64,000 nucleotides of DNA. Source: Bathymodiolus brooksi (taxonomy: Eukaryota; Mollusca; Bivalvia; Mytilida; Modiolidae). Location: assembly GCA_963680875.1 (NCBI GenBank), contig OY804589.1, positions 21,472,413-21,536,412 of the forward strand, in the 5' to 3' direction. A program made the position numbers and the translations under genes. Below are positions 32,350-44,744 of the stretch, piece after piece; the first letter of the stretch is position 1, and the number at the start of each line of letters is the position of its first letter. The notes below the pieces were generated by a model that worked only from the letters and a program-made list of their open reading frames with translations, did not search any database and had not been told where the DNA came from.

Positions 32350-34208
32350 CATGTCAGTGTCGAAACACTGGCTACAGGGTAGATGATACCTCTAGAGATT
32401 AATAGTCTACCAGCAGAGGTACCAATCTAGTGATAGTAACACTGGCCACTGGGTAGATGATACCTCTAGAGACTAATAGTCCACCAGCAGAGGTATCAAC
32501 CTAGTGATAGTAACACTGGCTACTGGGTAGATGATACCTCCGGAGACTAATAGTCTACCAGCAGAGGTATCAACCTAGTGATAGTAACACTGGCTACTGG
32601 GTAGATGATACCTCCGGAGATTAATAGTCCACCTGCAGAGGTATCAACCTAGTGATAGTAACACTGGCTATTGGGTAGATGATACCTCCGGAGATTAATA
32701 GTCCACCTGCAGAGGTATCAGCCTAGTGATAGTAACACTGACTACAGGGTAGATGATACCTCCGGAGACTAATAGTCCACCAGCAGAGGTATCAACCTAG
32801 TGATAGTAACACTGGCTACTGGGTAGATGATACCTCCGGAGATTAATAGTCCACCTGCAGATGTATCAACCTAGTGATAGTAACACTGACTACTGGGTAG
32901 ATGATACCTCCAGAGATTAATAGTTCACCAGCAGAGGTATCAACCTAGTGATAGTAACACTGACTACAGGGTAGATGATACCTCCGGAGACTAATAGTCC
33001 ACCGGCAGAAGTATCAACCTAGTGATAGTAACACTGGCTACTGGGTAGATGATACCTCCGGAGATTAATAGTCCACCTGCAGATGTATCAACCTAGTGAT
33101 AGTAACACTGACTACTGGGTAGATGATACCTCCAGAGATTAATAGTTCACCAGCAGAGGTATCAACCTAGTGAGAGTAACACTGGCTACTGGGTAGATCA
33201 TACCTCTAGAGATTAATAGTTCATCAGCAGAGGTATCAACCTAGTGATAGTAACACTGACTACTGGGTAGATGATACCTCCGGAGAATAATAGTCCACCA
33301 GCAGAGGTATCAACCTAGTGATAGTAACACTGACTACTGGGTAGATGATACCTCCGGAGACTAATAGTCCACCAGCAGAGGTATCAACCTAGTGATAGTA
33401 ACACTGACTACTGGGTAGATGATACCTCCGGAGACTAATAGTCCACCAGCAGAGGTATTAACTTGGTGATAGTAACACTGACTACTACGTAGATGATACC
33501 TTCGGAGATTAATAGTCCACCAGCAGAGGTATCAACCTAGTGATAATAACACTGACTACTGGGTAGATGATACCTCCAGAGATTAATAGTCCACCAGCAG
33601 AGGTATCAACCTAGTGATAATAACACTGACTACTGAGTAGATGATACCTCCGGAGACTAATAGTCCACCAACAGAGGTATCACCCTAGTGATAGTAACAC
33701 TGACTACTGGGTTGATGATACCTCCGGAGATTATCAGTCCACCAGCAGAGGTGTTAACCTAGTGATAGTAACACTGGCTACTGGGTAGATGATACTTTCG
33801 GATACTAATAGTCCACCAGCAGAGGTATCAACCTAGAGATAGTAACACTGACTACTGGGTAGATGATACCTCCGGAGATTAATAGTCCACCAGGAGAGGT
33901 ATCAACCTAGTGATAGTAACACTGACTACTGGGTAGATGATACCTCCGGACACTAATAGTCCACCAGCAGAGGTATCAACCTAGTGATAGTAACATTGAC
34001 TACTGAGTAGATGATACCTCGGGGACTTATAGTCCACCTGCAGAGATATCAACCTAGTGATAGTAATACTGACTACTGGGTAGATGATACTTCTGGAGAC
34101 TAATAGTCCACCTGCAGATGTATCAACCTAGAGATAGTAACACTGGCTACTGGGTAGATGATACCTCCGGAGACTAATAGTCCACCAGCAGAGGTATCAA
34201 TGTGATAG
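32350..34208. repeat. 74-bp minisatellite, about 25 units
   Basis: Same unit as 25845-26510, more regular and nearly three times longer. Typical unit starts are at 32451, 32525 and 32599, which fixes the 74-bp period. Confidence 0.95.
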
Positions 34209-34394
34209 TATGTAGCTTTGTTATGGAGAAAACAGTTTATGACGTTTTACTCTTGTTGTATATTGCATGAAATTTTTGAAGCAAGACATGCTCACTATCA
34301 CTGAATCATTTGTAAAAAATATATTTATACTTGTAGGATTTTCAATATTTCTCCTGTATGTTATTCTCACAGGATTAAGATGAAAAACCATACT

Positions 34395-34650
34395 TAGGTT
34401 GATTGATTTGATTGATTGGTTGATTGTGTCTAACGCCAATTTTAAGCAATATTTCAGTTATATCAAGCCGGAGTACCCACAGAGAACCACCGACCATAAA
34501 CTTGTAAACTGTATCACTTGCGCTGCAAGTCGGGTGCACCTTTTTGTAATTTACAAAGCCTTGCGCGAAATCACGCCGTATTGGTGATAGGCTTGTATGA
34601 GTTGTTAGGTAATCCAACTACCAAGCTTAAAGAGTCACCCGGGCCCTCAT
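34395..34650 (-). mobile_element. tRNA-derived SINE, family C (unit 2)
   Basis: Duplicate of 29720-29990 with a shorter TTGA-type tail (34398-34428). Confidence 0.75.
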
Positions 34651-35149
34651 ATTTAGGAAGACTCAAGAGGAAAGGGAAATACATCTAATATTTTACTCAT
34701 CTTACATATTGTATATACTTCTCTTAAAAAACTAAAATTAATGAAGTATGAAAGCTTAAATGAGAAAAAGTAAATCGTTTGATTCACTGTATATATTACG
34801 CGCATCAATTTGAACCAAAACAAAAACAGTTATTTTTTTGGCCGAAAAAAATAATTGCACATGAAAATTTTCTTTACTTTCTCCTTTATGTGATCTAAGA
34901 TAAGGAAGATACACTTGCATCTTTGTGTGTGTGTTGTTTTATTTTTTACAAATTGAATATATTTAATTTCTTGTTATTGTATTTACTGCGATCCACCCTA
35001 GTGTTTTACCTTGAAATGTCCAAAATTTCATAAATTTTTCAAGCAAATTTTACATGCAAACAACATAAGAAATCAATATTTCTCATTTCCATGGAAAATA
35101 CTATGCATAAAGAATAATCTTAACACAACAGTTGTCTAATGTATATTTT

Positions 35150-35815
35150 TTCTTAGACTACTTCAATTTTAAGATCATACATTTTCCAAATATGTGCAGC
35201 AATATACCAGCTTCTCCTGCATATTGTGTTTACATCTCGCTATTGATTCGCTATGCAAGGGCCAGTAGCAATTATTCTGATTTCCTGAAACGTCATCTTC
35301 ATCTGAGAAACAGGCTACTGGGCCAGGGCTATGCAAAGATTCGCCTTATTCGATCTCTTAAAAAGTTATATATTTCTTCTCTGCAGAGACGATGATTAAC
35401 GATGCATTTTCACATAGTGAAAATGTATAAAGATAAGGAAGTCAACAAAAATGCCCAAAATATTTTTTTATCAATGTGTGACGTAAAATTGTATTTGACA
35501 TTTGCTTCACTGGGTTTGGTACTGCTTTGACAACTATTTTACCTATTTTTTTCCAGTATTGTTATACATACTGTTATAGTGACTGCTGGAACCTTTGAGT
35601 CGTAATGAAAGCGGGAGGTTTGGCGCTTTAAAATCTGATTCAAACCACCATTTCTTTAGAAAAGCCTGTACCAAGTCAGGGTCATTACGGTTTTCACAGT
35701 TTGCCGGTTGTTGACTGATTTTGTCTGTGTATATACTTATGAGTTTTGACTTTCCCTTTGTAAGATTGTTCGGAGTTCGGTAATTTTGCTATTACCCTTA
35801 TTTATGAAGCTAAAG
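35150..35815 (+). mobile_element. 5'-truncated Penelope-like retroelement in unit 2
   Basis: It is the same subfamily as 5662-6347, here on the plus strand, with coding at 35150-35395 (FNFKIIHFPNMCSN and ASPAYCVYISLLIRYARA) followed by the 3' tail ending ATTACCCTTATTTATG. It is absent from the matching site in unit 1. Confidence 0.75.
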
Positions 35816-36114
35816 AGAAATTTGTGTCCGATGCCTTATTCATGTTATTGTCTCAGCCCAACACCGTCAATAAATTATGCACGGACCCTTTATCCTATAA
35901 ATAATAAATGATGTAAATACTGTGATAATATGTGTTTTCGCATAACCTGGTTCTGTGATGAATTCATTATATAGATATGGTGATAATATGTGTCTCTGTG
36001 ATACCTAAATTTTGTAAATACTGCGATATTATGTGCCTCTTTAATAAATGACCTGTGATTAAACAATAATGTAAATATTGTGAACATATCGTTATGAATC
36101 TTTTTAGTAAGGAC

Positions 36115-36240
36115 TTGTCATCACTGGTTTGTTATTGATAATCTAATTAGGATACCAATTTTATAGTCTTTGGTTTGACCCGATCGGGGCTCGAGTCCGT
36201 GATCTAACTTCAATACAATCGAGACTATAACACCATGGAT
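36115..36240 (-). mobile_element. SINE family A head, reversed (unit 2)
   Basis: Duplicate of 30885-31010 (CCAATTTTATAGTCTTTGG, GATCGGGGCTCGAGTCC). Confidence 0.6.
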
Positions 36241-36642
36241 GCGGCTAAATGAACAGAAATCGTTTTAGTGGTCAGTATGATGATGGATAATAAAGGTTAT
36301 TACTGACCAGTAGAAAAAAGTATTGCTGATTAAGTTTTGAGGAAACAAAATACATTTTTAAATCGTTGTTCCCTCACGTGGAAATACAAACATGATGTCG
36401 GGTATTTAACTTTAGATACATACAGTAGAATTTATCCCATCTTACAATTTGGTATTTCGGGTTGTGACACTCAATAATATGTTTTACATGTAAACGAGGT
36501 GCTTAACGAACAGTAATATTTGATCAGTCAAAAGTCGGAAACAAACATTCACAATATAACATCATTTTGTTTTTGTATTGCTTCCGAATTACTCATTAAT
36601 TCGTATCTAAATTGTTTTCTTTGTCTTATCTACTGTACATAC

Positions 36643-36873
36643 CTCTGACACTAACATCTACCTGTTCTAGAATGGTATAATCCCCACAACGATATCTACC
36701 GCCGTCATTTGTTTGAACATTATAGATAGTCATAGAACCACTATATACATTCCCATATTTAGCTCCTGCTTGGATATGGCCAGACCAACCCGGATTCGTT
36801 CTCTTTTGCCAATAGTAATACGACAATTGCAATGTGCATGTTAAGGTAGTATTACTCCCCCATATGGCTATCG
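36643..36873 (-). CDS. Receptor gene, Ig-domain exon (nearest TSP1)
   Basis: The minus strand gives acceptor TTTAATTTCAG, a 231-bp exon and donor GTATGTAC, phase 1 to phase 1. It encodes one compact Ig domain: the B-strand cysteine in NTTLTCTLQLS, the C-strand tryptophan in YYYWQKR, the repeated signature GAKYGNVYSGSMTIYNV, and the F-strand NDGGRYRC. The domain is about 77 residues and V-like in look. It shares the GAKYGNV signature with the two upstream Ig exons, so the three arose by exon duplication, but it is the most diverged. Confidence 0.9.
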
Positions 36874-36984
36874 CTGAAATTAAACCATAAATAAATAAGT
36901 GTAAACCTTAATAGAGATGACGCGTAAGTTGTTATAATTCTTGTTTCTATTAGGTTCTTTTGTGGCTACATTAGCATTAAAGAC

Positions 36985-38130
36985 ATTTATGGTCAATAAG
37001 TTCCTTCATGGTTCATGTTAGTAAAAAAAGTTCTTTTGATAGCCATGTTAGTATCAAAAACATTCATGGTGAATAAGGTCATCTAGTGGCCATGCTTGTA
37101 TTAAGGACAGAAAGGTTCAATAAGATTACTTAGTGATCATGTTAGTATTTAGAGCACTCATGATCAATACTGTAATTTAGTGGTCACGTTAGTTTCAAGG
37201 ACAGTCATGATAAATAAGGTCCTTCAGTGGTGGTCATCTTAGTATCAAGGAGAGTCATCGGCAATAAGATTATTTAGTGGTCATGTTAGTATTTAGAATA
37301 CTCATGATCAATAAGGTCCTTTAGTGGTCATATTTGTATTAAAGACAATCAGGGCCTATTAGGTCATTTAGAGGTCATGTTTGTATCAAGACCAGTCATG
37401 ATGAATAAAGTCATTCGTATTAAGGACAGTCATGGTCAATCAGGGCCATTATATGTCCTATTTGTAATAAGGACAGTCATGGTCAATAAGGTCCTTAATA
37501 TGTCCTATTTGTATTAATGGGAGTCATGGTCAATAAGGTTTTTCATATGTCCTATTTGTATTAAGGACAATCATGGTCAATAAGATCTTTTATATGTCCT
37601 ACTTGTATTAAGGACAGTCATGGTCAATAAGGTCTTTTATATGTCCTATTTGTATTAATGAAAGTCATGGTCAATAAGGTCCTACTAGTATTAAGGACAA
37701 TCATGGTCAATAAGGTCTTTTATATATCCTACTTGTATTAAGGAAAGTCATGGTCAATAAGATCCTTTATATGTCCTACTTGTATTAAGGAAAGTCATGG
37801 TCAATAAGATCCTTTATATGTCCTACTTGTAGTAAGGAAAGTCATGGTCAATAAGGTCGTTTGTATATCCTACTTGTATTAAGGACAGTCATGTTCAATC
37901 AGGTCTTTTATATGTCCTATTTGTATTAAGGACAATCATGGTCAGTAATGTCCTTTATAGCTCCTATTTGTATTAAGGAAAGTCATGGTCAATAAGGTAC
38001 TTTATGTGTCCTATTTTTATTAAGGACATTCATGATCAATACTGTAATTTATTTGTCATGTTAGTATCAAGGAAAGTATTGTTTGATAAGGTCCTTAAGT
38101 GGTAATCATACTATGAAGGATAGTTATGGT
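36985..38130. repeat. ~47-bp minisatellite in an Ig-exon intron
   Basis: Units such as TCATGGTCAATAAGGTCCTT, TATATGTCCTATTTGTATTA and AGGACAG repeat over about 1.1 kb, most regular at 37440-38000. Confidence 0.9.
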
Positions 38131-38736
38131 AGATTAGGTGGTGAAATCTTGATGAAAAGATGATTCCCATAGACGTTGAAAATATCTGCAAATAAATATG
38201 CCTACTTATAAGGTACGTCATACGTACATTGTACACATCGTAAAACTGCATTCAAATGATAAATTTGACTAAACACCACATCTTTCTGATATTATATACA
38301 AACGCATAACCATAGTCAGTCATATCATCAAAGCTGTGTTGCGCTTTACATAAACATGATTAAGTATGCTTAAGTTATAAACAGAGAGTTCCCAGCATTT
38401 ATACTGAAAAGTCGTTAGAAAAATATACAATGCTAAATTCACTAAGCAATCCATTAAATGTTTCGTCTTTTGAATTGCTAAGTTCAATGAAAACAAAGCT
38501 ACAAGTATAATTTCGTAACATAACAAAAATGGAAATCATTACGGAGGATAGCAGAACATTGTATTACATGTGTAGAACATTGTGTAAAATTGCACATTAC
38601 ACTGAGATCGGAAACCAACATACACAATATAACAATCTATATCTCATTCTTTCTGAAATTGTTGCCGGGCTTCATCTTAATGCATATGCATTTATTGGTT
38701 TCGTTTGACTGCACTTTTCTAATTAACTTTGCTTAC

Positions 38737-38964
38737 CTCTAAAGACAATTTTCATATATAATTGTTGCATACCAGTTATACATAAATAAGCACCACCATC
38801 ATGTGGATCAACATTATAGATATCAAGATATCCAGTATTCACATTCCCGTATTTAGCACCTTGTTCTGGCATAGACCAATAAGAGTGATTCAATTTTTGC
38901 CATGTGAAAGACAAGCCTTGTAGTGGACATGTTAATGTAGTCGTACCTCCTTCTATTGCTATCA
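38737..38964 (-). CDS. Receptor gene, Ig-domain exon (middle)
   Basis: The 228-bp exon has acceptor TTAATTACAG and donor GTAAGCAAAG on the minus strand, phase 1 at both ends. It encodes IAIEGGTTTLTCPLQG, the C-strand tryptophan in SFTWQKLNHSYW, QGAKYGNVNTGYLDIYNVD and DGGAYLC, ending LYMKIVFR. Both disulphide cysteines and the core tryptophan are present. It is closest in sequence to the exon at 40578-40802 (GGTTTLTCPLQG shared). Confidence 0.9.
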
Positions 38965-39482
38965 CTGTAATTAAATTAAAAAGTGATGCACAAACCCTAC
39001 ATATAAAACATTCTTATACATGTTATAACCCGGATGTTGCTGTCTCCGGTTATTAAAAACCCTATTTCTATTTCTGGTATTAGAATGGGCAAATCAAATT
39101 ATTATCTTTTGTAACTTCGATATAGATAATACTCAAAATGATCTTATCTTTCAAACAGTTTTTCAGAAGACATCAACACCTTGTTGAAAAGTATTCGGTA
39201 CAGATGACGCAATATGGTATTGGCAATTCAATTATTTTTCAAAGATGACCATTGTTGCACTATTATGTCGCACGATGGCCATCAACTATCTTTATATTAA
39301 ACATGCATGCATGGCAACTTCTCTGTCACGACGATTAAATATAATTTCTCTGAAGTTCAAGATTCGACTGTTCTGTATGATATCGCTGCTCACCACGTTA
39401 TATGTAAGGGTTGACACTTTATTCGCATGGCAAAACACTGGCATGATCTCATCTTTTTCACTACGAAGGAAGTGTTGAGCCC

Positions 39483-40018
39483 ATAAACTATATAATACAT
39501 AGCTCGCGGACCCCTGCAGCTATATAATGCATAGCTAGTGGACCCATAAAACTATATAATACATAGCTAATGGACCCTTACAACTATATAATACATAGCT
39601 AGTGGATCCATACAACTATATAATACATAGCTAGTGGACCCATATAACTATATAATACAGAGCTAGTGGACCCATAAATCTATATAAAACATAGCTAGTG
39701 GACCCATACAACTATATAATTTATAGCTAGTGGACCCATACAATTAAATAATACATAGCTAGTGGACCCATACAACTATATAATACATAGCTAGTGGACC
39801 ATAAAACTATATAATACATAGCTAGTGGACCCATAAAACTATATAATACATAGCTAGTGGACCATAAAACTATATAATACATAGCTAGTGGACCCATAAA
39901 ACTATATAATACATAGCTAGTGGACCCATAAAACTATATAATACATAGCTAGTGGACCCATAAAACTATATAATATATAGCTAGTGGACCCATACAACTA
40001 TATAATACGTAGCTAGTT
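39483..40018. repeat. 32-bp minisatellite, about 17 units
   Basis: Units of ACTATATAATACATAGCTAG plus TGGACCCATAAA repeat with little variation. Units are contiguous. Confidence 0.95.
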
Positions 40019-40577
40019 TAATCCCCCTATTTGGTATTGAAGTGCCTATTCAAGGGACGGAACGTGATCGGTCATGTATATATATGTGTAGGGTCGATGT
40101 GTGATGTTTCTTTTTCGATTATTCGATCCGATTTTGGATTTGTTCCTACAGTGAAGTATTATTTGTTTTCCATTTTATTCGGAATGTTACAATTAAGCAT
40201 AACAATATTGCAAATATCCATTACCGAACTTTATGTTGTGCATGTAGAATATTGTTGAACTGCAAATTACCCCGAGATTAACAGAAACAGCGTATACTCT
40301 GAGTCACCCTTTCCAAATGCTATGTAATTCATAGTTTCTATAAATATCCGTTTGCTAACAATAGTCAACTTTTTAATTACATTCGATTACATGACATTTC
40401 TAAGACAAACATATTAAAAACGTTTTGTTAATGATTTCGCTGAGGCGGAGCGATATGATAAATACAGTCTGTTTTATACGAACATTCCTTTAGTCATTTG
40501 TCCTGTTATGTTTGCGGTTTACTTCTTAATGCCTATTGTTTTCGGTGGAATTATCTTGCCTTATCTACTTTACTTAC

Positions 40578-40802
40578 CTATAACAGTAACTTCCATATAA
40601 CTTAGTTGTGAACCACCTCTGCAAAGATACTGACCCTCGTCACCTGGATCAACATTATATATAATCAGAGATGATGTATTCACATTCCCGTATTTAGCTC
40701 CTTGCTGAAGTGGAGACCAACCATAAGTCAACCTTTGCCATTGGAAAGACGACCCTTGCAATGGACATGTTAATGTAGTAGTACCTCCTGATATGGCTTC
40801 CA
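40578..40802 (-). CDS. Receptor gene, Ig-domain exon (most 5' one found)
   Basis: The 225-bp exon has acceptor AACTTATTTCAG and donor GTAAGTAAAG on the minus strand, phase 1 at both ends. It encodes EAISGGTTTLTCPLQGSSF, QWQRLTYGW, QQGAKYGNVNTSSLIIYNVD and GDEGQYLC, ending SYMEVTVIG. It begins in phase 1, so at least one more exon must lie upstream. No signal-peptide exon was found between 40.8 kb and the end of the window, which is mostly transposable elements. Confidence 0.9.
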
Positions 40803-41458
40803 CTGAAATAAGTTCAAATTTGTTAAGCAGTAAATTATAAGTATCATTTACTTACAGAAAAAACAAATGACATTTCAAAAATAAATAAACAAAACAATGA
40901 GGGAATCACTAAAGAATGTTATACAGAGGATAAATGGCACAAGTACGAAAATTAGTATTATATGAAAGCTTGGCAAGCAGTGTTTTGTCGTTTCTCACCA
41001 TCTTTTCATATTTGTATGAAACGAAATATACAACTAATTGATAAATAATGCTGTAATGATAGTAACAAAAATATATTACACAAGACTTATTTATTTGTTT
41101 TTGAGATCTTACAAATATTGTCCTATGTATGTAAAAGTGTCCATACATATTTTGACAATATCTACGCAATTTGCTTTCTCAAAAGAAATTGTTTTAACTG
41201 AAAACAAAAATGCTTGATAAACCTTCATTTCTTTTGGTTCTAGATGTCCTTCTTGAGGAATTCCCGATTTAACGCCGACAAAAAGAAGGAGAAAATGACA
41301 TATTGCATTTTTCGAGATTTTTGTCGACCGCTTTAAACAGTCATCTTTCGACCTGTCAACTATATGATAATACTATCATTTGTATATATGCGTACATATA
41401 TGGGATCATTGTTTATTGGTCTTAGCCTTTGATAAGTCATGCTTACTACCAGATAGGT
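40803..41458. other. Intron or flanking stretch, no feature seen
   Basis: No exon or repeat was recognised in either strand. Confidence 0.4.
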
Positions 41459-41852
41459 ATACACATTTGAATCTACTTTGCAAACTTCGACACGTTAAAA
41501 AATGTGAAAATTAAGCTCCGTCAGAAGTCGATTCTATATTGCTATGCTTTTCACGTAGTAAAGAGGCGTAAGTTGCCATCCACTTTCTGATATGTCGTGC
41601 ATGCAAGTCTGACATCAATCTGGAGATGAGCAGGTTCAAATAACGTTTTATATAAATTGATAGCCGACTGAAAAGGTGGCAAATTATCATTATCTTTAGT
41701 ACACACAAGTAAGCATTACAACTTTAACGTTGTACACCAGATTCATAGAATGTGATCACATTTGTTCACATATGGAATGATCATATTAATAGTTAAACAC
41801 ATAGAAGACATTTTGCTTCGCTTGGAAGAGTTACTATAATTCGATACAGTGT
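41459..41852. repeat. ~395-bp direct repeat, left
   Basis: It matches 43898-44296 (ACATTTGAATCTACTTTGCA at the start, TACTATAATTCGATACA at the end). It directly precedes the third copy of the large segment. Confidence 0.85.
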
Positions 41853-42789
41853 TGGTATGCATTTCGGCATGCTGCACTTATTATGCTGTGCTGATCAGTC
41901 GTGCTGTACTGACACAAAGATCAATGAAAATTAGAGTCATCAAATCAGTTCAGCTTTACACATTAAGATTTGAAAAGCGGTAATTTGATTGACCAAGCAA
42001 TGGTCATCTGAATGAGAACCTTTATGTCAGCTACATGATCTTGATGTTAGAACTTTGGGTACAAATTAAAAAAATGTTATCAACGTATGATATCATAAGT
42101 GTAATTGTATGCCGTTATCTAAAATCATATGACGGTTTAAGATAAAGATTGAAGAAACTATAAGCATTGAACAGCTACGAATTCAAATGAAAGGTTTTAA
42201 AAAGCTGTACATGTATATTTAAAAAAAATTTAAGTTACAAATACTTTTCTTTCTAAATAACCACTTACCAGCGTTTGATGAACAAACTTTGAAAACCAGT
42301 ATTAACATTAGTCCCAACATTTTAATATTTTAATCAGTTCTGAAGCCTTAACACGGAAGTAGATACCTGTTTACAATTTAAATACTGGTCTACTAGACTG
42401 TGCAGTTCCACACAATATATATACTATATTCAACCGATTATTGTTTTGCCTTTAGAAAATATTATAACCAGTTTGTTTATTTAATCGTGTCGCGATCAGG
42501 TAATATTATCACTCTCCTTTTGGTACATCTTTACGTTTTGTTTCTTTGATTTTGGGTTTATCTAATACACTTTCTTTGTTGCTTTACTCGGTCAAATTAT
42601 AAACTATATATCCGGCTGACACCCTCCCCCTCCCATTTTTGGTGGTTTAAATGTGTATATTTGTTATTTTGTAATATTTAACATTTATAACAATACCACT
42701 CAATGCAACTGACATTTCCTTCATGAATTACAGACTAATTATCTACACGATTTCTTTTTTTTCATCTGTCATTACATTTTAATAGAAAA

Positions 42790-42965
42790 ATGGGGGCAGT
42801 CGTGGTCGTGTGCGTATGGTAGTTGGATTTAGAACTACCTTATTACCACTAAAGTTGTGAGTTCGAATCCCTCTAATGGCGAGGTGTACTCGATACAAAA
42901 TTATATGACAATCTTGTTCAGTGACCAGCAATAGGTCGGTGGTTAAACACCATAACCCTATCCCT
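42790..42965 (+). mobile_element. tRNA-derived SINE, family B
   Basis: GGGGGCAGTCGTGGTCGTG and GAGTTCGAATCCCTC are better preserved here than at 8293-8465. Confidence 0.7.
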
Positions 42966-43675
42966 AACACTAATAGAACTAAATTTAATACCGTAAATAT
43001 ATATTCTATGATCTTCTATTCAGAAGGAATATGTTGGCACTTTTTTACTGATTTATTTTGTCAGATACTAGTACGCTGACATCTGTCTGATTGGCAAAAA
43101 ATCCAATCATGTTAAACCCTGTGTCGGATGAATCTGAGCTACAATAAAATCAAAATACTTTTGTCAATTGGAATGAAATTTTCCTAAACCACAGAGTTGT
43201 TCCAAATGATAGCCATGAACATTTGCAATCTCAACAATACTTTAAAAATACTATTCCAGTTATTCCCCTTTTGCCAAGTTCTGATAGATTAATAGAAGTC
43301 TAGAAAACAAATACGCCCGCATGATATAAGTCTTTTTCATATACAATTTGTGAATGAAATTGGGGTGGGTTGGGGAAGAGAAGAATTAAGTTACGATATC
43401 TAATTTTAATAAGATAGATTCATCCCCGAAATGGATATATCAATCTCCTGTTCATTTACATCTGGATAAATATCCATTATTTCATTTATTATAAAAGATT
43501 TACAAATCTAAATACATTCAAGTCTAATAAAAGTTAAATATATATTGATATATATATATTTGAAAACGAATTTAAATAAATTGCTATTATGAAATAGATA
43601 ATGAATTTTCTGTTTTCCGACATATTCGAACGTAACAAGAAGGTTAGTTATCATAATAAACAAGCAATACAGAGT

Positions 43676-43897
43676 TACGATGGTGTAATGGTTAGGGTAA
43701 TCGTATCAAGTGCCGTATATCTACGTGGGTAGATCGTGTGTTCGATAGACATCGGGTCTAACCAAAGACTATAAAAGTGATATAAACACATAGCGATAAA
43801 GAATAAAGATAAAGACTAGTTGGCTCGGAGTCGGTATACTGTGCCCAATGGAGCGACATATTCTACGTACATTGTTGTTCTAATGAGCTATCACTAT
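43676..43897 (+). mobile_element. tRNA-derived SINE, family A, 3' truncated
   Basis: Head GGTGTAATGGTTAGGGTAAT and GTGTTCGATAGACATCGGG; the body is cut by the direct repeat at 43898. Confidence 0.7.
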
Positions 43898-44296
43898 AAA
43901 CATTTGAATCTACTTTGCAAACTGCGACACGTTAAAAAATGTCAAAACTAAGCTCCGTCAGAAGTCGATTCTATATATCTATATATCTATGCTTTTCACG
44001 TAGAAAAGAGGTGTAAATTGCCACCCCCTTTCTGTTATGTCGTACATGCAGATTTGACATCAATCTGGAGAGGAGTAGGTTCAAATAACTTTATATATTA
44101 ATTTATAGATGACTGAAAAGGTGGAAAATTATCATTATCTTTAGTACACACAAGTAAACATTAAAACCTTAAAGTTGTACATCATATCCATAGAATGTTA
44201 TCACATTTTTTCACATATGAAATGTTTATATTAATTGTGAAAACTCATAGAAGAAAGTTTGCTTCGCTTGGAAAAGTTACTATAATTCGATACACT
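43898..44296. repeat. ~395-bp direct repeat, right
   Basis: Second copy of 41459-41852. It directly precedes the inverted minisatellite-satellite module. Confidence 0.85.
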
Positions 44297-44735
44297 CACT
44301 ACAAAGTCAAGAAATTGTGTGCTACAAATTCTGAAAAAATCTGAACAGATTCTGAACATTCTGAACATTGACTGAGAATTCTGAACAGATTCTGAACTTT
44401 TTGAACATTGAATGAACAGTGTCTGAACATATTCTGTACATTCTGGACATATTCTGAACATTCTGAGCAGTGTCTGAACAGATTCTGAACATTCTGAACA
44501 GTGTCTGCAAAGTCTGAACAGATTTTGAACATTATCTGAAAAGTCTAAGCAAATTCTGAACATTCTGAACATTGTCTGAACAGAATCTGAACATTGTAGG
44601 AAAAATCTGAACATTCGGAACAGTGTCTGAACAGATTCTGAACATTCTGAGCATTGTTTGACAAGTCTGAGCAAATTCTGAACATTCTGAACATTGTCTG
44701 AAAAGTCGGAACATGTCTGGACAGAAGCTGGACAT
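44297..44735. repeat. TGTTCAGA minisatellite, inverted and expanded
   Basis: Starts with CACTACAAAGTCAAGAAATT, the complement of 7114-7133, and continues as TCTGAACATTCTGAACA units for about 400 bp. Long minus-strand frames here (up to 147 codons) are only translations of the repeat. Confidence 0.85.
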
Positions 44736-44744
44736 TTTAACTAA

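Larger units (their letters stand above)
31066..36300. repeat. Tandem genomic unit 2 carrying a TSP1 exon
   Basis: Repeats the order of 24560-31065: TSP1 exon, reversed SINE B, 74-bp minisatellite, SINE C, AT-rich block, SINE A head. It has a longer minisatellite and a Penelope-like fragment at 35150-35815. Confidence 0.85.
41853..43897. repeat. Third, partial copy of the large segment
   Basis: It corresponds to 7139-9391 in the same orientation, starting at GTTGGTATGCATTTC just past the minisatellite module and ending within the family A SINE. It lacks the Penelope-like 3' fragment of 7247-7440 and has a deletion near 42220. It is more diverged than the two end copies are from each other. 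Confidence 0.85.

Noticed and set aside
39483..40018. Regular 32-bp repeats that look like a CRISPR array
   Set aside because: Units are contiguous with no unique spacers, no cas genes are near, and the setting is an animal intron; it is a minisatellite. The same applies to the 74-bp arrays.
36643..40802. Assignment of the Ig-TSP1 gene to UNC5 (netrin receptor)
   Set aside because: UNC5 has two Ig and two TSP1 domains and a large ZU5 and death-domain tail; here the tail exon ends after 38 residues and three Ig-like domains share an unrelated signature.
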